Positions 1 to 8,954 of a stretch of 64,000 nucleotides of DNA are shown here, in pieces. The notes beneath the pieces were generated by a model. That model had not been told where the DNA came from. It made no database searches and was given only the letters and a program-made list of their open reading frames with translations. The stretch covers positions 124,001 through 188,000 of the forward strand of contig NZ_ATVR01000002.1 in assembly GCF_000420825.1 (NCBI RefSeq), read 5' to 3'. Within the stretch, counting starts at the first letter, position 1. Every line of letters starts with the position of its first letter. The position numbers were made by a program, and so were the translations under genes. The stretch is from Butyrivibrio sp. AE2015 (GTDB lineage Bacteria > Bacillota > Clostridia > Lachnospirales > Lachnospiraceae).

Positions 1-1370
1 AGATATCCACTAAGATACACAAAATCAATTGGTGTATGGGTTTTCTGAGAGGCATTTATGATTGCCTTCTGGCTTTGCTCCTCAACACTTTTATGCCATA
101 CATCATACTCAGCATCCCAGACATTATCGCAGTCCTTTAAAACAGCAACTTTTGCAGCATACCTGCATCCTGCAACAGCTGATAATTTCTGCACTTTAGT
201 GTTAATATCCGCAATCTCTTTTAACCTTCTGTTGTCTCTTCCGGAATAATCAAGGATTCCATGCCAGTACATCTCCGTTCCGAAAGTCGCAGTTCTCCAC
301 CTGAAATAGCTGATAAAATCTGCGCCATGAGCAATTGACTGCATTGTCCACAAGGTGATCTGGCCAGGTCTTGGAGTAGGCGCTCCCATCCCGGAATTCC
401 AACCGTTGGCGCCGGATTGCTGCTCCATAATGCCAAATATAGGTGATATTGACCTTGTCTCTGTAAGATGCCTGCTCCACTTTCTGTCTCTGAGTGAATC
501 TTCTGAAGGATCATATCCATCAAGAGTATATGCAAAATTCGGATAGGAATCATAGGTTATAAAATCGAGACTCTCATCTCTCATCCTCTGATAATCCACA
601 TGTCCAAAAATACCATTGGTGGTAATGAAGTCATCTTCTTTTTTGTACTTGCGTATTATGTCCGCCTGCATTTTAGCCCAGCTGCAGGCACTATCAGATA
701 CAAATCTGTAGTAATCCAAGGTCTGATGAGGGTTCACAACTCCCTGAATAGTAGTTCTCGGAATGTGAACCTCATTCCAGTCAGTATAGGTCTGGTTCCA
801 GAAAACTGTTCCCCATGCATCATTTAATGCATCAAGGCTCTTATATTTATTCTGCAGGAATCTGTTGAAGGCTTTATCATCACTTTCTGAGTAAAACTCG
901 GCTATTTCACAGTTTATCTCATTATCGATCTGCCAGCCTATTACGCTTTTTCTTTTACCATAGTGTTCTGCAAATTTCTCAACAATTCTTGATGACAATC
1001 TGCGATAATTCTCAGAGTTGTAATTATAATGACGACGCATTCCATGCCTGAAAAGAACTCCATCTTTCCTGGCATTTAATACATCAGGATATTTCTCAGT
1101 CAGCCACGCCGGAGGCGTAGCTGTAGGTGTTCCCATGATCACCTGCATCCCAATTTCATCCGTCAGATCAAGAAACTCATCAAAGAAATCAAAGTTAAAA
1201 TTGCCTTCAGTAAGCTCTACTTTACTCCAGGCAAACTCTGCTATTCTGACTGTCTTTATACCCACAGACAGCATCCTTTCAAGGTCTTCCCGCCACAAGG
1301 CCTTATCCCAGTGTTCAGGATAATAACAGGTCCCGAGCGTTATACTTTCCCCATTCAGTATCTTTCTCAT
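1..1370 (-). CDS. GH42 beta-galactosidase, C-terminal part cut off by the window edge
   Basis: This gene encodes a family 42 glycoside hydrolase that releases terminal beta-galactose. The frame is open from an ATG at 1370 to base 1, giving about 456 residues of a protein that is usually near 650-700, so the C-terminal domains lie outside the window. The N-terminus carries the typical GTCYYPEHW segment (residues 13-21). The acid/base Glu is E151 in GWQIDNE and the nucleophile is E316 in IMEQQSG, so the active site is complete. No signal peptide is present, so it acts in the cytoplasm on imported galactosides. It lies 48 bases after the MATE gene on the same strand and may be co-transcribed with it. 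The upstream purine-rich AAGGGG is somewhat far from the ATG. Family assignment is secure; the natural substrate is not known. Confidence 0.93.
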   Translation of the reverse strand, partial: MRKILNGESITLGTCYYPEHWDKALWREDLERMLSVGIKTVRIAEFAWSKVELTEGNFNFDFFDEFLDLTDEIGMQVIMGTPTATPPAWLTEKYPDVLNARKDGVLFRHGMRRHYNYNSENYRRLSSRIVEKFAEHYGKRKSVIGWQIDNEINCEIAEFYSESDDKAFNRFLQNKYKSLDALNDAWGTVFWNQTYTDWNEVHIPRTTIQGVVNPHQTLDYYRFVSDSACSWAKMQADIIRKYKKEDDFITTNGIFGHVDYQRMRDESLDFITYDSYPNFAYTLDGYDPSEDSLRDRKWSRHLTETRSISPIFGIMEQQSGANGWNSGMGAPTPRPGQITLWTMQSIAHGADFISYFRWRTATFGTEMYWHGILDYSGRDNRRLKEIADINTKVQKLSAVAGCRYAAKVAVLKDCDNVWDAEYDVWHKSVEEQSQKAIINASQKTHTPIDFVYLSGY

Positions 1371-1418
1371 TATGTCGTTTTCCCCTTTTTTCCCATTTAT
1401 ATATGAATTACCTTTTCC

Positions 1419-2765
1419 TTACGCAAATACCTTAGTGCGCCATCTTCCCTTCATATATCTGATAACGCAGCCAAGTCCTGTGATTGCCCAGGTAAGACCG
1501 TTAGTGTACCAGCATCCCCAAAGTCCCACGCCGGGAATAGCCATAAGTATAGTTGCAAAACCGATTCTTCCAACGACTTCTATAAGACCATTTATCAGCG
1601 CAAATGCGGCATCACCGACGCCATTAAGCATTCCTCTGAACACATAGATAAGACCAAGTGTAAAGTAGAATAAACTTGTTATTCTAAGACCTCTTGCACC
1701 GATCCTTATGGCCTCTGCGTTTGGTGTAAAGAATCTGATTATGTTCTCACCAAATGCAAACATAACAAAGATCATAAGAGCACTAAATGCTGCAACAAGG
1801 AAAACGCTCTTGATACATCCACTCTTTACTCGGTCAAGCTTTTTAGCTCCTGCATTCTGGCCGGCAAAAGTTGAAACTGCTGTTCCAAGAGAGCCAAATG
1901 GCTGCTGAACAAGCTGTTCAATACGTCCTGTAGCAGTATAAGCTGCCATTACGTTACTTCCGAAGCTGTTAACAACTCTCTGAAGAGCCACACATGAAAA
2001 TGCAATGAGCGCATTTTGGAGCGCCAGCGGAATACCAAGTCTTATGGCTTTATCAATGATATCTGTGTTGACTATTTTATGTTTAGGCTCAAGCTGCAGA
2101 TATGGATTCTTTTTTACTCCAACTGCTATAGAGCCGATCATTGCGATTGTCTGGGAAAAAACTGTTGCTATTGCAGCACCTGCAACTCCCATGTGAAGGC
2201 CAACTACGGTCACAAGGTCAAGAACAATATTTACGATACATGCTACAACCAGGAAAATAAGCGGAGTCTTACTATCTCCAAGAGCTCTCAGGATTGATGA
2301 GATCATGTTGTATGCTGCAACAAGAAATGTTGCTCCGCAAACTATTCTCATATAAAGTAGCGCGTCGCCCATACACTCATCGGGAGTGTCCATAAGTGTT
2401 AAAATAGGTCTCGCAAACACTACGCTTACAACACTCATAAGAATCCCCGCTGCAAGTGTGATATAAATAGAGTTTCCTACAATCTTTTTTACATAATCGT
2501 CTTTTCCGGCGCCAAAGTTCTGGGAGATCATGATGCCTACACCGGCGCCCATACCCATGCAAAGTGAAAAGAATAAGAAGTTCACACTTCCAACCGCTCC
2601 AATAGAAGCAAGGCCATATTCGCCACCGAACTGACCTACTATTATAGTATCTGCAAGATTGTAAAACTGCTGGAACAGATTACCTAAAAGCATAGGAATA
2701 GTGAACTTAATAAGAAGCGCTATTTCATTGCCTTTTGTCATATCGGTAACATATCGTTTTTCCAT
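1419..2765 (-). CDS. MATE family multidrug/Na+ antiporter
   Basis: A 448-residue integral membrane protein of the MATE superfamily, which exports drugs or metabolites in exchange for Na+ or H+. The N-terminal part matches the family well (FTIPMLLGNLFQQFYNLADT about residues 17-36, followed by a glycine-rich helix pair), and two repeated six-helix halves are visible, with the second PLALQNALIAFSC start at about residue 245. Length is normal for the family. The ATG at 2765 is preceded by GAGGAG. It sits between rsmH (37-base gap upstream) and the GH42 gene (48-base gap downstream) on the same strand, possibly one transcript. The substrate cannot be told from sequence. Confidence 0.92.
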   Translation of the reverse strand: MEKRYVTDMTKGNEIALLIKFTIPMLLGNLFQQFYNLADTIIVGQFGGEYGLASIGAVGSVNFLFFSLCMGMGAGVGIMISQNFGAGKDDYVKKIVGNSIYITLAAGILMSVVSVVFARPILTLMDTPDECMGDALLYMRIVCGATFLVAAYNMISSILRALGDSKTPLIFLVVACIVNIVLDLVTVVGLHMGVAGAAIATVFSQTIAMIGSIAVGVKKNPYLQLEPKHKIVNTDIIDKAIRLGIPLALQNALIAFSCVALQRVVNSFGSNVMAAYTATGRIEQLVQQPFGSLGTAVSTFAGQNAGAKKLDRVKSGCIKSVFLVAAFSALMIFVMFAFGENIIRFFTPNAEAIRIGARGLRITSLFYFTLGLIYVFRGMLNGVGDAAFALINGLIEVVGRIGFATILMAIPGVGLWGCWYTNGLTWAITGLGCVIRYMKGRWRTKVFA

Positions 2766-2802
2766 AAAAACTCCTCAATACACCTCAATACAAATTTGAT
2801 TG

Positions 2803-3846
2803 TTACGCCTTAATCGCCCATCTCATCTTGGTAGACTTACTGCGAGGATTCAGCCTGCACTCTTCAGCAGAAGGCCTTGTCACATCCTCTGATATATCGC
2901 TGTAAACTCCATTCTTTTTCAGTTCCTTAAAGGACTTTTTAACAAGTCTGTCTTCCCCTGAGTGGAAAGTCAAAATCGCAACTCTTCCACCTGGATTAAG
3001 TATTCCGTGGAGCTTTTCTAAAAATGAATAAAGAACTTCAAATTCACTGTTTACATCTATTCGAAGCGCCTGAAAAACTCTGGCACAGCTCTTTTTAATA
3101 GCCTGTTCTTTCTCTTCTTTTGGAACTTTCCAAAGGGCACCTTCAATTGCTTCTCTGAGTGCAGTTGTGGTATCCATTGGATTCCCCTTTTTCATCAGGT
3201 TAAAAACTTTGTCGGCAATTTCCTCAGCATAGGGCTCATCTGAGTTCTCAATGAGCATTCCGACAAACTCATCCCTTGTAATGTTATGGAGCCTTTCTGC
3301 TGCCGATTCTCCATGCTCAGGGTCAAGCCTTAGATCAAGAGGTCCGTCAACCTTATAGGAAAAGCCTCTCTTGGGATCATCAATCTGCATTGAAGAAACT
3401 CCAAGGTCTGCCAAAACAAAGTCAAACTTACCGGCTTCCTCTGCCACTTTATCTATGTTGGCAAAGTTAATGAGTCTGAATTTAAAATTGTCTTCTCCAA
3501 AGCCGGCGCTTCTTAGCCTCTCCACAGTCTTTTGTGATTCTATGGGATCGACGTCAAGGCCATAAACACAGCCGTTTCCTTTAAGCTGCTCAAGCATTTT
3601 TCTGGTATGTCCGCCATATCCAAGTGTGCAGTCAAGCCCCTTTTCGCCTGGCTGTATCTTAAGCACCTCAAGAATCTCTTTTACCATGATGGAAATGTGC
3701 ATACCTGCAGGTGTAGAACCTTTTGAGATAATCTTCGCCACTGTATCTGCATATTTCTCAGGGTTTTGCTCTTTATATTTTTCTTCAAACTTTCTGGGAT
3801 ATTTCCCAGAATAGTGTACTCTGCGCTTATGCTGTTTTTCTTCCAT
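2803..3846 (-). CDS. rsmH: RsmH-like SAM-dependent methyltransferase (N4-methyl-C1402 of 16S rRNA), N-extended form
   Basis: A 347-residue MraW/RsmH family methyltransferase. Visible family signatures are the SAM site GLDCTLGYGGHT (about residues 69-80), DLGVSSMQID followed by RGFSY and GPLDLRLD, ARVFQALRIDVNSE, and the C-terminal TFHSGEDRLVKK and NPRSKSTKMRWA. RsmH methylates N4 of C1402 in the ribosomal P site. Compared with textbook RsmH it has about 48 extra N-terminal residues rich in Lys, Glu and Tyr, the family HSxED box reads HSGED, and it is not next to mraZ, ftsL or pbp genes. This looks like the variant clade known from Lachnospiraceae rather than the division-cluster gene. Whether it keeps the C1402 target is inference. 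Confidence 0.85.
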   Translation of the reverse strand: MEEKQHKRRVHYSGKYPRKFEEKYKEQNPEKYADTVAKIISKGSTPAGMHISIMVKEILEVLKIQPGEKGLDCTLGYGGHTRKMLEQLKGNGCVYGLDVDPIESQKTVERLRSAGFGEDNFKFRLINFANIDKVAEEAGKFDFVLADLGVSSMQIDDPKRGFSYKVDGPLDLRLDPEHGESAAERLHNITRDEFVGMLIENSDEPYAEEIADKVFNLMKKGNPMDTTTALREAIEGALWKVPKEEKEQAIKKSCARVFQALRIDVNSEFEVLYSFLEKLHGILNPGGRVAILTFHSGEDRLVKKSFKELKKNGVYSDISEDVTRPSAEECRLNPRSKSTKMRWAIKA

Positions 3847-3903
3847 TTATCCTCCAAAATAGGTAATGCTATGGAATAATTGTAATATTATCCAAACATA
3901 AAA

Positions 3904-3929
3904 GGAAGTCCGGTTTTATTCAGACTTCC
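3904..3929 (-). terminator. Hairpin after the tandem GNAT gene
   Basis: GGAAGTC (3904-3910) pairs with GACTTCC (3923-3929). On the minus strand the stem is followed by TTTTATG, on the plus strand by CTTTTTT. It lies 27 bases beyond the stop codon of the GNAT gene and upstream of rsmH, so it probably ends the opp-GNAT transcript and separates it from rsmH. Confidence 0.6.
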
Positions 3930-3956
3930 CTTTTTTCTGTACTATATTTTTATGAT

Positions 3957-4970
3957 TTACATATTTATCTCATCAATAAATCTATATCCCTTTGGTAAAT
4001 AAAAACCTGTCTCCATCTCCGCAGGCATTGGGTGAGACAGCTCCTCATCATTCCTATAATCCAGCGCAGTTTTATTCCTGAGGAATCCCTCGTGATTATA
4101 AAAGCCTACAGCTCCGGGATGAGTATGTAAAAATGGATTAAGGCCATCCCTTTGGATATCCTCCCCAAGATTCTTAACTATCTCCCATCCGATTCCAAGT
4201 CCCTGATAGTCAGGGTCCACGGCAACATTCTGTATATAGGCTTCCTCAACGCCATCGGTTATAGCTCTTGCCACCCCGATCAATTTTTTCCCGTCATAGG
4301 CAAATGATACATAGTCGCTTAGGTCAAAAAGATATTTTGTTTTATCCACTTTTTCTTTAGTGATCTCAACTGTCTCATTCCTCTTTTTTCCGAAGGCACC
4401 TGACAATACCTCAGTAGCTCTTTCATAGTCTATTCCCGATCTATCTGAAGTATAGACCAGATCAAGGTCTTTCTTTTTGCTTTCTTTATCAGGCTTTGTA
4501 TGGGACTTTTTTTCGACATATTCATTTTCAAATTTAAAGCCAAGAGGTAAAAAATATCCATCCGGGTATTCATTCTCCTTCCCCTCAAAGCCAACATAGG
4601 TATAGGCTGTCTTGGTCCTTTGAAAGCCATTTTCTTCATAAAATGCAATACTTCCAATCCTTGCATTTACAAATATATGCTGACCTTTAAGCTGAGTAAC
4701 AAGCCGCTTTATAAGTTCTTTCGCTACTTCATCTGAATAGCCATTTTTCACAGCGTGGTTGTAGATTACTGCCCAGTCGCCGTCGGATATTGCTCTTACT
4801 GCTCCTACAAGCTTATCTTCATCATAGGCAAAAACAAATTTCTGGCTTTTTTCAAAGGCCTTTTTTGTATGTTCAACATCCCTATTTTTTTCTTTATTCA
4901 CTTCTGAAAGTAGTAGATTTAGTTCATCAAAATCAACACTTTCCAGTTTTTCAACATATTTTAGTGACAT
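3957..4970 (-). CDS. Tandem GNAT-fold N-acetyltransferase (two GNAT domains)
   Basis: A protein of about 337 residues made of two GNAT acetyltransferase modules. The C-terminal module has the complete acetyl-CoA loop region (AVDPDYQGLGIGWEIVKNL), followed by a NHEGFLRNKTALDYR motif. The N-terminal module keeps the strand pattern and ENGFQRTKTAY but has a weaker pyrophosphate loop (VKNGYSDEVAKELIKRLV). Both modules end in a similar FYLPKG/YFLPLG segment, which points to internal duplication. The ATG at 4970 follows GGGGGA; a TTG at 4982 would add four residues and is less likely. It follows oppF by 27 bases and may be the last gene of the peptide uptake operon. The acetyl acceptor is unknown. 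Confidence 0.8.
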   Translation of the reverse strand: MSLKYVEKLESVDFDELNLLLSEVNKEKNRDVEHTKKAFEKSQKFVFAYDEDKLVGAVRAISDGDWAVIYNHAVKNGYSDEVAKELIKRLVTQLKGQHIFVNARIGSIAFYEENGFQRTKTAYTYVGFEGKENEYPDGYFLPLGFKFENEYVEKKSHTKPDKESKKKDLDLVYTSDRSGIDYERATEVLSGAFGKKRNETVEITKEKVDKTKYLFDLSDYVSFAYDGKKLIGVARAITDGVEEAYIQNVAVDPDYQGLGIGWEIVKNLGEDIQRDGLNPFLHTHPGAVGFYNHEGFLRNKTALDYRNDEELSHPMPAEMETGFYLPKGYRFIDEINM

Positions 4971-4997
4971 TTTGTCCCCCAAAAGCTTTTATTATTC

Positions 4998-5990
4998 TTA
5001 GAAGTTTCCTTCATCCATCGAATTGATCAAAGATTGTGCATTAAAGCAGGCCACATAATGACCTCCGCCAAAATCATGGAGAGGCGGTACGCCTTCTTTT
5101 TTGTCGGATGTAGCATACGGGCAACGGCTTGCAAATTTACAGCCTGTAGGAATGTCCACAGGGCTTGGAATATCTCCTTCAAGAAGTGATCTTTTCCTTG
5201 AGTTTTCCACTAGAGGGTCCGCCACCGGAATTGCTGAAAGTAATCCCTTTGTATATGGATGAATTGGATTCAGATACAGCTCCTCGGCATTGGCAACTTC
5301 TACCAGTGACCCAAGATACATAACGCCTACTCTGTCAGATATGTACCTTACAACTGAAAGGTCATGTGCTATGAACAAAAGAGTAAGTCCAAGTTTATCC
5401 TGCAGTTCCCTTAAAAGATTTATGATCTGAGCCTGAATGGAAACATCCAGCGCTGATACCGGTTCATCACAAACAATAAATTCAGGATTCACCGCCAGAG
5501 CTCTTGCTATGCCAACACGCTGTCTCTGTCCTCCGGAAAACTCATAGGGAAACCTTTGGGCATGCTCTTTGCTCAGACCAACAAGTTCAAGCAGCTCACA
5601 CATCCTGTCAGTACGATCCTTGTCATTACCAATTTTGTGGATCTTCATCCCCTCTTTGATAATGTCTCCAATTGTCATTCTAGGGTTCAATGATGCGTAT
5701 GGATCCTGAAAGATCATCTGAACTTTTGATGCATACTCTTTGGCTTCCCTTCTTCCAAGCTTTGCTATGTCCTTTCCGTCATAACGGATGCTTCCGCTTG
5801 TCGGCTCATATATCCTGACAAGAGTTCTTCCTAAAGTGCTCTTTCCGCAGCCGGACTCTCCAACAAGTCCAAATGTCTCACCTCTTTTTATCTGAAGAGA
5901 AATGCCATCTACCGCACGAAGTTTCTTTTTATTTTCAACATCAAAATATTTACTTAAATTTTCTATTTCAAAAAGTACATCATCTGACAT
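4998..5990 (-). CDS. oppF: Oligopeptide ABC transporter ATPase OppF
   Basis: One of the two ATPases that drive peptide import through OppBC. It contains Walker A GESGCGKSTLG, signature [15 protein letters not shown], Walker B IVCDEPVSALD, and the C-terminal OppF extension with GCKFASRCPYA, whose cysteines are typical of the Opp/Dpp subfamily. The reading frame stays open upstream to 6059, but the likely start is the ATG at 5990 (MSDDVLFEIENLSKYF, 330 residues), which overlaps the last codons of oppD by 11 bases, a common translational coupling. The order oppA-B-C-D-F and the two upstream peptidase genes indicate peptide nutrition as the role. Confidence 0.95.
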   Translation of the reverse strand: MSDDVLFEIENLSKYFDVENKKKLRAVDGISLQIKRGETFGLVGESGCGKSTLGRTLVRIYEPTSGSIRYDGKDIAKLGRREAKEYASKVQMIFQDPYASLNPRMTIGDIIKEGMKIHKIGNDKDRTDRMCELLELVGLSKEHAQRFPYEFSGGQRQRVGIARALAVNPEFIVCDEPVSALDVSIQAQIINLLRELQDKLGLTLLFIAHDLSVVRYISDRVGVMYLGSLVEVANAEELYLNPIHPYTKGLLSAIPVADPLVENSRKRSLLEGDIPSPVDIPTGCKFASRCPYATSDKKEGVPPLHDFGGGHYVACFNAQSLINSMDEGNF

Positions 5991-7029
5991 AGGTTTCTTC
6001 CCTTTTCTTTGCACCTTTGAATGCAAGTGAGATTCGTGGATACGGACATTCAGGATCAAGCAAATGACACCGGCATAAATGTGTTTCGGATAATTTTGTT
6101 TCCTCTGGCATCTGCTGATGGCAGATTTTCATAGCATATTTGCAGCGATCAGCGAATGGGCATCCAACAGGTGGATTTACAAGATCAGGTGGTGTCCCTT
6201 CTATAGACTCAAGCTTTTTGTCTTTTCTCTGTTTCTCATTTGGAACTGAATCCAGAAGCCCCTGCGTATATGGATGCTCTCTTCTGTAAAAAATATCTGC
6301 AGCTGTTCCTGCCTCAACTATCACTCCGCCGTACATTACAACAACTGTCTTTGCCAGATTTGCCACAACGCCCATGTCGTGAGTGATCACTATTATTGAC
6401 GTTCCCTTTTCTTTTTGCATTTCCTTCATAAGTTCAAGAATCTGCAACTGTACTGTGACATCCAGGGCTGTTGTAGGTTCATCCGCAATAAGAATCCTGG
6501 GGGCACATGCCATTGCCATTGCAATCATAACCCTCTGTCGCTGTCCTCCTGACAGTTCATGAGGATACTGATCTACTCTCTGATCAGCATTGGGGATACG
6601 GACCATTTTTAAAAGTTCTATAGCCCTTTCCCTGGCTTCTTTGCGGCCAATCTTTTTATTATCTTTTCCCTTTTCATGTCTCTTTAAGATCTCTATTATC
6701 TGGTTTCCGACTGTCATGGTAGGGTTAAGGCTTGTCATGGGATCCTGAAAGATCATACTGATCTCTTTTCCCCTGATTTCCTGCATCCTCTTCTCATCAA
6801 ACTCAAGGATGTCCTGCCCATCAAGTTCAATATGTCCGCCCTTGTACTCTGTGATATCAGGATCATGAAGCTTTAAAATGCTCTGTGCCGTAACTGATTT
6901 CCCAGATCCCGATTCGCCTACGATAGCAAGTGTGCCACCTTCTTCCAATGAAAGATTAACTCCTCTGACAGCCTGCACTTCGCCGGAATATGTATGAAAT
7001 GACACCTTCAGGTCTTTTATCGCTAACAT
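5980..7029 (-). CDS. oppD: Oligopeptide ABC transporter ATPase OppD
   Basis: A 349-residue Opp/Dpp-type ATPase. Walker A is GESGSGKSVTAQ, the signature is LSGGQRQRVMIAMAM and Walker B is [12 protein letters not shown]; the C-terminal region holds GCPFADRCKYAMKIC, the cysteine cluster of this subfamily. It pairs with OppF to energise the OppBC pore. It starts 11 bases after oppC ends and its last codons overlap the oppF start. All catalytic motifs are intact. Confidence 0.95.
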   Translation of the reverse strand: MLAIKDLKVSFHTYSGEVQAVRGVNLSLEEGGTLAIVGESGSGKSVTAQSILKLHDPDITEYKGGHIELDGQDILEFDEKRMQEIRGKEISMIFQDPMTSLNPTMTVGNQIIEILKRHEKGKDNKKIGRKEARERAIELLKMVRIPNADQRVDQYPHELSGGQRQRVMIAMAMACAPRILIADEPTTALDVTVQLQILELMKEMQKEKGTSIIVITHDMGVVANLAKTVVVMYGGVIVEAGTAADIFYRREHPYTQGLLDSVPNEKQRKDKKLESIEGTPPDLVNPPVGCPFADRCKYAMKICHQQMPEETKLSETHLCRCHLLDPECPYPRISLAFKGAKKREETYVR

Positions 7030-7040
7030 CCTGTCTCCCC

Positions 7041-7949
7041 CTATCTGCGCATCTTAGGATCTAAAGCATCCCTAAGGCCATCACCAAGCAGATTAAAAGC
7101 AAGCATCGCAAGTGCAAACAATACTGCAGGTGCAAAGAATAACCACAGCGATGCCGGAAACTGACTTGATCCTGCCTGAAGCATATTGCCCCAGCTTGCT
7201 TCCGGTACCGATATTCCAAGTCCCAGATAGCTAAGACCTGCCTCCGCTCCTATTGCCCCCGGAATGCTCATGGTGTAATTAACAATGATCGGTCCTATTG
7301 CATTAGGTAAAAGATGTGTCAAAAGAATCTCTTTTTTCCCTGCACCAAGGACTTTTGCTGCAAGAGCATATTCATTCTCCCTAAGAGACAAGATCTGCCC
7401 TCGTACAAGTCTTGCAAGACCGATCCATCCGGTTATTGTCAGAGAAAGAATAAGTGTCGGAATCCCTTTTTTCAATACAGTGAGCATCAGTATCATCACA
7501 AGCATCTGTGGAATACTCATAAGAATATCTATAATCCTCATCATGATATTATCTGCCTTACCACCAAGAAATCCTGCGATTCCACCATATAACATACCCA
7601 CCACAAGATTTATGGTCTCAGCTATGAATCCGATCATTAGAGAAGTTCTGGTCCCGCGTATCAGCCTTGTAAAAACATCTCTCCCAAGTTCGTCCGTCCC
7701 GAGGATATGCTCTTTGGATGGTGGTGTCAGGGTGTGAAGCAGATCAGTCTTTTCATAATCCGGAAAAGCAATTGGGCCTGCGATTGCCACCACTATCAGG
7801 AACAAAATAAAAACCAAAGAGACCATTGCCACCTTATTCTGTAAGAGAGTCCTGACAACTCCCTGTGAATACGAAATAGATTTTCTATATATTTTCTGGC
7901 TTGCCTCAAGATCTCTTGGGACAGGTGTAAAATCTTTTACCATTTCCAT
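7041..7949 (-). CDS. oppC: Oligopeptide ABC transporter permease OppC
   Basis: A 302-residue BPD-type permease of the OppC group. A cytoplasmic N-terminal tail is followed by a first membrane helix near residues 40-62 and by the periplasmic-side LGTDELGRDVFTRLI segment that is diagnostic for OppC/DppC. The coupling loop facing the ATPases is ALAAKVLGAGKKEILLTHLLPN. It lies between oppB and oppD in the same orientation with gaps of 17 and 11 bases. Start ATG at 7949. Confidence 0.95.
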   Translation of the reverse strand: MEMVKDFTPVPRDLEASQKIYRKSISYSQGVVRTLLQNKVAMVSLVFILFLIVVAIAGPIAFPDYEKTDLLHTLTPPSKEHILGTDELGRDVFTRLIRGTRTSLMIGFIAETINLVVGMLYGGIAGFLGGKADNIMMRIIDILMSIPQMLVMILMLTVLKKGIPTLILSLTITGWIGLARLVRGQILSLRENEYALAAKVLGAGKKEILLTHLLPNAIGPIIVNYTMSIPGAIGAEAGLSYLGLGISVPEASWGNMLQAGSSQFPASLWLFFAPAVLFALAMLAFNLLGDGLRDALDPKMRR

Positions 7950-7966
7950 TTCTGCTTTTTCCTTTG

Positions 7967-8926
7967 TTATTTTGCAAGTCTTACTCTTGGATCAATTACG
8001 CTATAGAGCAGGTCCACCAGCAGCATACTAAATACAATAAAGATTGAATAAAATACCGTAAGGCCCATCGTCATGGTATAATCTCTGGCTGTTATGCTGT
8101 TTACCAGGTATTTTCCAAGTCCGGGAATTGCGAACTGGCTCTCAATAATATATGATCCTGTCACAACCCCTCCGATCATTCTTCCAAGTACGGTTATAAC
8201 CGGCATCATTGCATTTCTGACTTCATGCTTCCAGATGATCTGCTGCCTTGATATTCCCTTTGCCTTGGCCGTCCTTATGTAATCCTGATTTATCACGTCA
8301 AGCATCGATGTTCTCATAAGCCTTGCAAGAGAGGCTACGGTCCCCATTCCCAGAACAAAGCTGGGAATGATGGTATACCGGAAGCTCTGCCATCTTGCAA
8401 TTGGGAAAAGCTGATAATCTGTATGAAAAGTGGCCTTTACCCAACCGGATAATCCAAGTCCAAGAATTGTCTGAAGAATAGTACCTAGAACAAAGCTGGG
8501 AATTGAAATACCTATAATTGCTGTAATAGTTGAAATATGGTCTATGGGTTTATTCCTATGTAGTGCTGCCTCAATTCCCAAAAGGATGCCTGCTATTGTT
8601 CCAAAGATAAGCGCCCTTATTCCAAGATCTGCAGATACAGGAAAAGCAGTAAGGATTATTTCAGTCACGCTCCTGTATCCGTTTGACATTGACACTCCAA
8701 AATCGCCATGAAGTATGTTCCAGACATAGGTCAGATACTGTTTATAAAGAGGCTTATCCATTCCGTATTTTTCCATCAGTACCGCCAGTGTCTCAGCCGA
8801 CATACTGTCATTGTTTCCGGAAAAAGGCGTACCCGGAATGGCATGCATCAGGAAGAATGTCGCAGTCATGACAACAAATATCGTTGCAAAGGCGAGAATT
8901 ATTCTTTTTATGATATATCTGCGCAT
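7967..8926 (-). CDS. oppB: Oligopeptide ABC transporter permease OppB
   Basis: A 319-residue BPD-type permease of the OppB group: N-terminal helix in MRRYIIKRIILAFATIF, the PGTPF box at about residues 31-35, the YGMDKPLYKQY segment, and the coupling loop YIRTAKAKGISRQQIIWKHEVRN. The C-terminal GTYIIE-like SYIIESQFAIPGLGKYLV region is typical. The ATG at 8926 follows GAGGTGATC. It sits between oppA and oppC, 28 bases after oppA. Confidence 0.95.
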   Translation of the reverse strand: MRRYIIKRIILAFATIFVVMTATFFLMHAIPGTPFSGNNDSMSAETLAVLMEKYGMDKPLYKQYLTYVWNILHGDFGVSMSNGYRSVTEIILTAFPVSADLGIRALIFGTIAGILLGIEAALHRNKPIDHISTITAIIGISIPSFVLGTILQTILGLGLSGWVKATFHTDYQLFPIARWQSFRYTIIPSFVLGMGTVASLARLMRTSMLDVINQDYIRTAKAKGISRQQIIWKHEVRNAMMPVITVLGRMIGGVVTGSYIIESQFAIPGLGKYLVNSITARDYTMTMGLTVFYSIFIVFSMLLVDLLYSVIDPRVRLAK

Positions 8927-8954
8927 GTGTGATCACCTCAAAGCTTTATGTCTA

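Noticed and set aside
4971..4982. Upstream TTG start for the tandem GNAT gene
   Set aside because: It would place the ribosome site GGGGGA inside the coding region; the ATG at 4970 is correctly spaced from it.
5991..6059. Longer oppF frame starting at 6059
   Set aside because: The extra 23 residues lie within oppD and do not resemble the family; MSDDVLFEIENLSKYF is the usual kind of start.
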